Of a stretch of 64,000 nt of DNA, positions 38,749 to 49,593 are shown piece by piece. The translations under genes were made by a program, and so were the position numbers. The DNA lies in assembly GCF_000002235.5 (NCBI RefSeq), contig NW_022145597.1, positions 23,824,923-23,888,922 on the forward strand, read 5' to 3'. Under the pieces are notes generated by a model that did no database searches, was not told the DNA's origin, and worked only from the letters and a program-made list of their open reading frames with translations. The DNA is from Strongylocentrotus purpuratus. Taxonomy: Eukaryota; Echinodermata; Echinoidea; Camarodonta; Strongylocentrotidae. Numbering within the stretch: the first letter of the stretch is position 1; every line of letters begins with the position of its first letter.

Positions 38749-41700
38749 GTCGTCACACCCATCACCACCAACAGCAACACCATCACCCCCCCCCCTCCCC
38801 ACCCACCACCACCACCACCACCATTACCACTTACTGCTAAGCATTCTTGCGTGTGGTTCCATGAAGAACTTAATGGTTCCTGGTAGTTCTGACAGTCTCA
38901 GATGTCCTCCTCCTCATCATCATCACCAAAACTATCACCACCAACAGCAACATCATCACCCCCCACCACCACCACAGCCACAACCACCACCACCATTACC
39001 ACTTACTGCTAAGCATTCTTGCGTGTGGTTCCATGAAGACCTTGATGGTTCCTGGGAGTTCTGTCAGCTTGGCTAGTTTCTCAGGGTTCCTCCTGATATC
39101 ATGGAGGTACTTGAGCAGATCCTCGTTGGATAACTTGGAGCTCTCCTGCCGGTAGATAGGCATGAAGTCACCCTTCATGTCCAGATCACCATAGTCAGAC
39201 TTGAACACTTTCCTATGTGGACAAAGAAGATTTTTTTTATAAAGAGAAGGTTGAGTTCTGGGAAGAGTTGAAAAATAATTTGTGAGCGTGGAAGTGTGGG
39301 AAAACATCAGATACAAAAAATTTCCCTGAAAAGCATGGCTCTTCAAATGCCTTAATATTCTAAATATGGCATGTAACATCACAAAAATCAGGACAGATTT
39401 TTATGCCACATGTTCATGTAGTCCCATATACATCTTTCTGTGTACAATGCTTGTAACTTTACCAAGACTGGGCCAAATTTTTTATCATTTTGATGATTCC
39501 AGGACCTTGCAGTAAACACCAATACTTATATGCTAGATGATCTACCTTTTTCGATTCCACAACGTTTCTTCCACAATGCAATCGCATGACCAGAACTCAA
39601 CTTTATCTTTAAAGCTTGATCAACGGTTAATGGGAAAAATCCCCCTCTGGAGATGGGTACTTTATCCTCTAAGCATTATAGTCAAACCACGGTGTGTTTC
39701 TACAGAAGCACAAAACTGGAAAGTCAGAAACAGTCCGGAAAGTGAAGAAAAGTAAAAGTATTCTGATATCGTGTAGAAAGACGTTGAAAGACGTTGATGG
39801 TCATCTTCGCCCTGGACTCATCTTTTCCTCTATTTTTCCTCGCCTGTGGAATTCCCTCCCTCATCTATTCGGGAAATTGACAACCTGGACCACCTCAAAG
39901 CTTCACTCAGACATTTAAATGCTAACTTTATTGGAGGAGCTTGCGCCTTTGATTTAAAAAAAAGAAAGAAGATATATGGCGCCGTACAAATGCTGTGAAT
40001 CATCATCATCACCACCATCACTTACCTTGCTGCCCAGGCTAAGGGCATACGGTACTGCCCCATCCTACTGCAGAAGACCTTGGCTTGCTTCATGACCTTC
40101 TGGCACGTCTTGACCGTGTCACCCGGCTTGGTGTAAGGCTCAGCGAAGTTTGCGATGCTTCCCTGAAGGACTTTCTCTATCCTGGCGACAAGGTAGATCT
40201 CAGAGTGGGCCTGCCTTACAGTGAAGATACCCTGGAATTTAGAAGAATAATCATTAATGGCCCTGTCTTATAAAGAATTCTTATTTGCGATTGATAACAA
40301 ATCGCAGCTAACATAAGAGATAGGTGACTGCAAACTTGTGATTAATTGGAGGACTTGCGATTGATTTGGATCAATCGCAACTCTTTGTAAGACGGGGCCC
40401 TGGATCATCAAAAGCTCTAAAGATAGGTCACTGTTCGTGGACCCATCATGGCGGAGGAAGGGGGGGGGGGCTCGTAAAAAACACATATACCTGTAAGTGT
40501 TAGATAAGTACATGAAATAATAGAGAGCCTGCTTTGGCCCTTGTGCTATTAAGATGCCATAATCTCCACTGGGTGTGCCTTCAAGACATTTGTTCATGCT
40601 CACTATGCAGTACATGCCTTAAAAAGCTCTCTGTTAATCATAATCATAGCACAATCAAACTGCAACATCAAGGAAGTCAGGTCATCAAGAGAATATCTGA
40701 TGGTCCTCCAACTCCTCTCTGTTAAAGGAAGAGGGTCCTCAGATTCCATGTGCAGAAGGTCATAATTCGCTGACACCAGCCTTGGTGGAAATACCATTAA
40801 TGGGTGTACAATTCTGGACACAGCAAACCTGTAGGCCAATCAAGAAATACCCCCCTCGTCTCTTGGAGAGTCTTTGGGTGATGCAAATGTCAGATAATGA
40901 CTTCATTTTATGGGGAAAAGGCAAGGCATTACATAAAGCCTGTTGGTCATAAAACAGGAGGCCAAATCTGGTAATTGACAACATCTGTTATTGGGTAAAC
41001 AGCCGAACAAAGGGTGTTGAACTCCCCATGAGAGCCCACTTTCAAGTTTCTTTATAGCCCCACTGCACTACTTATAGCTATTTGCGCCCTCTATAAAGCA
41101 AACAATGCCTAAGCGGTGACCATTGGTTCCCCATGAACCCCTTTTCTTATGATATTTGAGAGCTGATTTGATTAGATAACCACCTGTCAGTGACCATGCA
41201 TGGAGGTCTAATACCTCCTGGCCAAACTAGTGCAGAGGGGCTTTAAATGACCTTCTTTTTCAGGAAAACAGAGTATAACAGCAACTATACCTTCTTTGGG
41301 CTCTTGATCCAATTCTTGTCCAGATCGCTGACGTCGGGGATGGTTCTAGGTGACTTTGGACCGTCTCCCGTGTCGTTGAAGCGGTCCAGCATGTGCCGGA
41401 TCTGCGGTGGGTTGATGTCGACGTGGAAGTCCTCTGATACCTTCCGCTGGTTGCGGGCATCGTAGAGAGCCAGTGTCAGGAAGAATGGTTCAGGCTAAAA
41501 TAAAAGTAACAATCAGATGCAACTGAGACTTATGATATTCATCAATCAAAAAAAATATGTAACTGTTTTGCTGTAAAGATAATTATGCTGTCATGTTTAA
41601 GATAAATGACAATTATGTAACAGTAGTTTATCCGAAACAGAAATTGACAAGAAAGTAATGTTCAGGCAAACAAACGCTGTAGTCAATGTTAATTATGATT

Positions 41701-44700
41701 ACAATTCCGATACTCTGTTACATAGAATATAATAATCATTATCCATGGACTTGCAATTTAAATTTTTGAAGAGGAATAACCTGCACGATGTGCAACGTTA
41801 AATATCATATCTTTTATGCTTTTTTTTCCATGGTGCATAAGAGGAATTACTAATTCAGTCCAAACCAACATCAGCATAAAATTTCAGCAGAATACAGACC
41901 TCAGTGTTTTTACTTTTATACATCTTGTAAATGGTGTATTGTTATAATACTAAAAACTAAAACACAAAAAGGGTGTTGGCTTTAAGATACTTACATTGAG
42001 AAATTTGGGTTTCCTATTCCCTGACTATGTTAACTCATTTCTGGAGTTGAGGGCTAACGATAACCTAAAGAGTAGTTCAGACACCTCTACAATAAAGTGT
42101 TTTCCGAACTAGATGCACATATAGAACACATTGATGTGTTCTTCTGAAGATACTTAAATTGATAAATTTAGTGATTCTGTTCCCCAACTCTGTCGATCGG
42201 TTGCTGGAGTTCAGTGCAGATGAAAACCTAAAGATCAGTTCAGTCACCTCTACAACAAAGCGTTTCCCAAACAGAATGTACAATACACGAAAGTGTTATT
42301 TTTAAGATACTTACATTGAAAAGTTTAGCACCTCTTTCCACTGACTCGGTTGGCTCATTGATGGTGTTCAGTGCTGATGATAACCTGAAGAGCAGTTCAG
42401 ACACCTCTACAACAATGCGTTTCCCAAACTCTTCCTCATAAGGTTTACACTCTGGCTCTCCTGTAGACTTCTCGCCATGCTGTAATGACAAACAATGGGA
42501 AACAGTTTTTTACACCAGGCATACAGACAGTGCTCTCCCCAATGCATGACACCCTTAGTGCTTGCGGGTGCATAACACCCTAGGTGCTAACACCAAGCAT
42601 GAGTGTTTACACCATACAGACGGTGCTCTCGCCAGTGCATGACACCCTTAGTGCTTGCGGGTGCATAACACCTTTGGTGCTAACACCAAGCAAGGGGATT
42701 TCAGATAAATATAGCATTGGTTATTTTCCCCATCAATGCATACATGTACACCCAAACTGCAAATTTGCTTTGATCTGTCCAAATCACTCGCTGGGATGCT
42801 ACTAAACTATATTCAAACAATTTAGACCAAGGATTTACAATTTTTGAAGGCTGCATACTCATGTTATTAACATGTTTTCGCTTACTTCCAATTTGTTTTA
42901 TTTTTATTTTTCAAAGTCTTTTCATTTAGAAGGCCTTTTTTCTTTTGAAATCCCAAGACATAAAGGTAATGTACGTATGCAAATTCATGGAACCTTTTCT
43001 TTGGGGGGTGGGGGTGTTTGCAATTAACTCTTTGCCTGCTTTGGTTGCCTACGGGAACAAACTAGGTACGTCATTGTCAACATTTATTACATGGACACAT
43101 ACAACATATACAGTATACTCCAAATACTGTGATGATCTACATCCCGAGTGTCAAGCCGTACCAAATAACACTATGTACATGTATATGTATGCGGTAGATA
43201 ATCACCTGCATGCGCGGGTAGAGCTGGAACAATTTCTGTCTGTTCTCTCTCCTCTTTTGTGCGTTCATTCGTTCAGTTTCTCTGGCGTACTTCTGAAGCT
43301 CCGGATGCTTGCTGTTCTCCAGACTTTGCATGAAGGACTCTGGCTTTCCCGTCGGTGATAGGTCATCGGCATATTCTGTGGACGTTACAGAAGCAGGTGT
43401 AATGAACTTAAGAGAATCATAAAGCTGAATGGAATGTTTGTCAGGATATTGGGGAGAGGGGGAGGGGCACCTAAGTGTATACATGTACATGTGGAAACTA
43501 TGTTAAAATTTTGCAATAACAAGATAGATTTTGAATGAAATATTATCAATGTTTGGTCATTACCCTCATTATCACTGTTTAGCAATACCATAACGTATAA
43601 ATGTAATTAATTATAACCTTTTACTACTCATTATTTTCAACGATAGCTTCAATACCATCATTTCCATCATCTTCATCTTCATCTTCATTATTATCATCAT
43701 AATCATTGTCATCATTAACTTCAAATTAATCACTATCATCACTATCACAATCATCATCACAATCATCGTGGCCATCATCGGAACTATCATTGGTTGTCTT
43801 CATTATCATCACCATCATCATTACCATCAGTATCAGCCTCCTCCTTTTCATCATCAACATCATCACATTCATCCTAATCGTCATCACCTACATCATCCTC
43901 ATCATCATTATCCTCCTCCTCACCATCATCATCATCATCACCATCATTATCAGCCTCCTCCCTATCATCGTCAATATCACATTCATCCTCCTCATCATCA
44001 TCTTCCTCCTCCTCCTCACCATCATCATCATCACCACCACTAGCGCCACCACCACCATCATCACCGTCACCATCATCATTCAAACACAAAGTACACGTAC
44101 CTTGATCTAAATCATCAATGGAAGACACACTCTGCTTGTCACTGTTGGAGTCGGCTTTCTGTTGCTCAATCACCTTATAGAGGGCGCTATACCACTCCTC
44201 CATCTCGGCTTCACTCTCTGCAGCGATGTTGTACACCTCATTCTTGTCCATCCTCAGTTCCATGCCATATTTCCGACCTTTTACCGTCTGTGAAAACAAA
44301 AAATATGAGTTTAGGCTAATGTTCAATATTTGCAGATAAAGATGCTTGTTCTATGTGTTTGTCTTATATTTGGGTTTTCTTTTTGTTTTTTTGCTTGTTA
44401 TGTTGGTAGTTCTTTCTGTCTATTGTGCTGATAATACATTAAAATCCTAAAATATAATAATACATGTAGTTTATGTTTAACCAGAGTAGCCTCATCACTT
44501 CTAATACTGTTCTCCCTGAGGGCCCTGCATATACTTTATTCAATTGCTATTTTTTAACAAATATTTTTCAACATAAAATTACTTAACATACAAGTGTTTT
44601 ATCACATATTAAATGCTTCAACAATACTTAGCTATCCAAGTTGCACTTTAAATCTTATTTCTTCATAACTGTTCACAATAATGTAACTGTGAACTGAATA

Positions 44701-47700
44701 CACTACAGTAGCATGCTCCACTTTTTAATCTAGTTCTTACTTCTGACTTGAGAATGTTCATACTGTTAAAAATAGGAGAGAGCGACACTGAGCAAGATAC
44801 AATGAACGTGTAATTCTCTGAATTGAAACCAATTTATCTCATCAGTGTTAGAGGGTCGCACAGATAGAGGCCAATCAAAACCAATTTATACCGTCACTTG
44901 AAACTTGCTTCTCTGGAAGTGTCAGGAATGTTTTAAAGGGAGCCCCCCTGAGTTTTGGTAATGACGTGTCATTTCTTGAAAATCTCAGAAAATAAATCTG
45001 AATGATGAATCACACCCCAGGAATGGAAAAAAAAACATTTTGCAGTGTTCTTTGCCCCCTTCTTAGGGTTCTAATTACTTTGATCATTAAAGAGTCCTAT
45101 CTCGCACCCCAGGGCAACGTGTCTGACACGGTCGGTTGTAGCAACTACTCCGAAGATCAAGATACATTAATCTTGATCTAAGGAGACACGAACGAACAAT
45201 TAATTTTTCAACTGTTGAAATAACCCAGTAATAAGAGTAAAGACAATTTCTTATCTATGATACAAAGTCATTGCAGAAAGGAAAATATAGGACAAATATT
45301 GCATAAAGCATTGTTTACGGAGCCATATGCTTGTATCTTTTCATGAAACAGATCATTTTCTATGACATGTCATTCAAGTGGTAGCTATTAATCATGGATT
45401 AAATCAAATTTAATGCTGATTGTGTGTAAAAGATTATACACTTTTTAACATTCTTCTGCAAATGTGTTTGCTTGAATGATTTGTTTTTTTCTTCAGAATT
45501 CAACTTTTTGTAACTAGCCAGGCAGCCCACACCACCTTAACTTGACAAAGAACTTGCAGGAAATCACAGAGTGAGTCACTGATGGAAAGCTTAATGAGAG
45601 ATTACTAGGCTTCAAAGACCAAGGAACAATGGATTTAGCTCCTTTGATGAGAAAAAATATTAAAAAACTATCAAGATGTAATGACATAACTGATGAGATG
45701 ATCACCCTATTACCCTTCCTCCTCCTTCCCTCTCATCCTTTCTTCCTCTCTCCCCGCCCCTCCTCATCTTTCTCCTCCCCTTTCCCCTACCTCTCATCTC
45801 CTTCCTCTTCTCCCCCTCCCTTCCTCTGTTCCCTCCCATCCAACCTTCCTCATTCCTACCATCCCTCTCTCCCTCCTTCCCTCTCCACTTGTCTCCTGGC
45901 TCTTTCCTTCTCTCTTTCCCATCCACTTCCCTTCCCAACAATAAAGACTTTTGGAACTAAAACAATAAATATTTATAAACAAAAGGGTAAATGTTTCCAT
46001 ATTTTAGGAGTTCAGGTACAACTTGCATATTTTGCTTTTAAAGACCGGATGGTGAGAATAACAATCATTATGATTAAAGGAAAATCTGTATTCATAACAA
46101 CGCTTGGTTACAAAAAAGAAGAATGACATTGCTGTCAGCACTTGATTCAAACAAAGACAGGGCTAACATGTACTGAAAATGTGATATTTTTGGTTATAAG
46201 CTCTCAATGGAAAAAGAGTGCAACAGTGCAAAAGCCCTTCTTATAACCATGGCCGATTATGCACTAAATTCACCATTAAACATGATATGATACTCCTAAC
46301 AGGCCAAGCCGACATATTATCATCAGCCACTAATCACTCGCATTTGCGGGGATGCATGGTCAAATTCCGCCACAAATTATCTGCTCATCAAGCGGCTAAG
46401 GTCTACTGATTACCGGCTTTCGACCGTTACGATCAACCTTAAATATTACGTCCTCTCTCTGTTAATTTATTAGGGTTAGTGAGCCTCGCAGGGCACATTT
46501 ATTGGTATTGGAGGAGGACACCCCCCCCCCCCCCTCTCTCTTCCTCTCCACTCCACTGACTCCTCTACTTATCAAGGTTTTTAAAGTCAACTGTCTATGT
46601 CAATATGGCTCTCATTCAATTTTAGAGATGAATCTGGTTTCTTGAAAATTGTGAGATAAATGAGAGACAGAAGGATGTTAACTCCATTCGATTCTATGAG
46701 TAATCACCATTTTTAGCTACTCCTCAATATTAATCAATAAATACTGGCATAAAATTACATATTTTCTCACATCTTATTTGACAATGCTCATCCCATTACC
46801 AGTGTATTCAGATACTGCATTCTGTGATGAACATGCACATGAACATATCTTACTTGTAGATCTAAAATGTACAGGCTTTAATGTACATTGTGTACATGTA
46901 TGTATCCATACCATGATTTGTAGTGAATAGTTTCATTCTCAAAATATATACGATAGAGGACTGACGTAAAGGTACACAGGTACAATAGATACACTGGATG
47001 GCAATCAAAATGTGGGTATCATAATACTAATTTGTAATACTCCTCTCATTAAAGGACTATGATCATGGGTATTCTTCAGTCATCAGCTTGAGTTCCATAT
47101 CAACTTGTAAGCTGCAAGTACCCCTCATCCATTCTTAACCCATTGCCTAAGGGAACCATGTGGTCCCTGTATTAAGCCTATGGGAATGAGATAATTCAGT
47201 AGTCAACAGGTTAATAATGTAGACCTGGTACATGCACATGTACAGCTCCCCTAAAATCATGGCAAGCTGTGTACAATTCGCTATAATGTTATACACATTT
47301 AACATATCTGTACATGCACATCTAAGGTAGATGTAGACATTGCAAGACCCAAAACATGGGTGAAGAAAAAGCACCGAAGACCTGCATGCTCAACAAAAAA
47401 TACAACATACATGTACATGTGCACTGTGTGTGTGGAAGTACCCTATCCCATCCCCACCTCATCCCAATAAACCTAATAATACTCTGTCCTACTCTGTCAA
47501 TTCAATATCCAGAATAGACCATTTTCACAATGTAATCAAATTCAATGCATGAATCTAAAAACAACGATTTTGTGCATTACGAAAATGGTCTTTTGCCATT
47601 TTTGAAAACTTCTTTTATATCTGATTAAACAACAACTACTTTCTCTGACTACCCCAATGAATGAATAAAGAAATGCAAATTCTTGGAAGATCTACAGTGT

Positions 47701-49426
47701 CAACTTCAAATCTGAAAGGAGCCCCCCCCCCCCCCCCCCCCTCCCTTCCCCAACTACCAGCACCTCTCCACTATATATTCATAATTAATCAATGTGATAT
47801 TCACACAATTCCTGCTATAATTTAGTCTTTGTAGAAAATAAATTTCTCTACCTTCATAAACAATTACAGACATCTTTTTATTTCAGGGGCTCCACACTAT
47901 ATCAATATATTACACTACAATTTAGTGAGGACTAGACATGTACTTGGCATCTAAAAGGAACCACCCCACTCTCCCATCACTTCATTAATTCTTCATCAGT
48001 AGTCGTCTGCCACTGATTCTATTTTCTCCCCTTGCAGCCCTCGCATCATGCTTGGGAATAGGTTGGGATGGTTAGGCAAGCGACAGGACTTTGCATGATG
48101 GGATGAACGAACGTACCCCGTGGGTAGATGAGGCCCTCGTGTGTTCCACCAGAGTCGTCACGAAAATGAGCTGCCCGTCGTTTTATTGGATATTGGTTTG
48201 CGGGATCATAAAAACAAGATCATGTGCGAGTTCTTGGTGACAGCGGGGTATTGTTTTGCCTGCTTGACGTAAGAGGTCCCGTGCGAATCGATGCCAGAAG
48301 GGAAGGAAATGAAAGGGGCTGGAGCCTTTTTATGGCACTGGGGTAACAATGACGGAACAGCACTGTCAGCTTGTGATCCATTTTAATCAAATGTCAGTAA
48401 CAATGCTGAATGCTGAATGTACAGTATATTACATTCTGTCAGAGCTAGTAATTCAATGTTAAATGTTTATGAAACTTAACATCTTTGTTTTAAATGAAGA
48501 ATATAAATCCTATGGCAACAAAAGAAAAAAACATTTACACTTTTATGTAAATGCAATCCTAATTACGTACTGTAAATGGGTCAATAATCAAATTCATACT
48601 TTTGTAAATGTCTATATAATTAATTTCCTTGGCACTCAACAAGAATCGTGACAAGAGCAATTAAAAGCATAATAATCCTAAATAATGCTCATGAAGGCCC
48701 TCAGTCTAAAATTCCCTTTCTAATTATAAACTTCACTATATTTGTTATCTTTACAAGAAGCCTGTCAAACATAATGGATTCAAAATTCAATTTTAATTTG
48801 TTTTCTGTGAAATCCAACCAATGGTTGCAATACATACATGTACATGTAAATGAATAAAAACAGAAGACATATTTTAGATAATTTGATTCTACTTATAAGG
48901 TAAAAAAAACTTTCGAAGGAGTGCCATTAATTAACGGTCTCTCATTATAATTTTTATGATAATCAAATGGGATCTTATATTCTGCTTGAGGGTGAATCTA
49001 CATGGACTTCCTCCCTCCTGCTCCCATACCATAGCATGTAATAAGGCAATGTTGAAAGGTCATCAAAATAAGGCTTGAATAAACTATTAGCAGGGGGTAC
49101 ATTAAATTTCCCACCAAGACATACAGCTACGGATTGATCTTTTAATATTGCTGGACATGATTTTTCCCTTCAAATCAATTGAATAAGCATCATAATCCAG
49201 ATTTCTAAATCAGAATGCAGTAGTTTCTTGATTAAAAATTAAATTGTGTATAGGTCTTTTTATTTCAATTGTTATTTCTATTGTAAAAAATTATAACCCA
49301 ATCAGTAATTATTATGAAAATTATTTTTTAATAATAATTTTTGTATCCCATGTGCGTTTCATGATAAAGAGCTGTTGGTTCATTTTCTTTTCTTTGTTTC
49401 CGAGGGGAGAAAGAGCGGATGGGAAA

Positions 49427-49464
<38 letters not shown>

Positions 49465-49535
49465 TAAGAGTCCCAGATGAGAGAGAGAGGGGGAGATATA
49501 CAAATCAGATGAGGGAGAGAGAGAGAGAGAGAGCA

Positions 49536-49593
<58 letters not shown>

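Larger units (their letters stand above)
41972..42314. repeat. Tandem duplications of exon-intron unit (157-163 bp)
   Basis: Two extra units following exon 42315-42479 in the RNA; exon-like parts at 42158 and 41995 are offset by 157 and 163 bp. Intron flanks (AAGTGTTATTTTTAAGATAC and relatives) are duplicated too. Confidence 0.85.

Noticed and set aside
45629..46126. 165-residue plus-strand open frame, the longest on the plus strand
   Set aside because: Centre is a CT-rich tract giving Pro/Ser/Leu; ends show no family match or promoter. Opposite strand to the gene.
46655..46720. Possible eleventh hairpin-repeat copy (GAGAGACAGAAGGATGTTAA)
   Set aside because: Only one arm visible; right arm not found.
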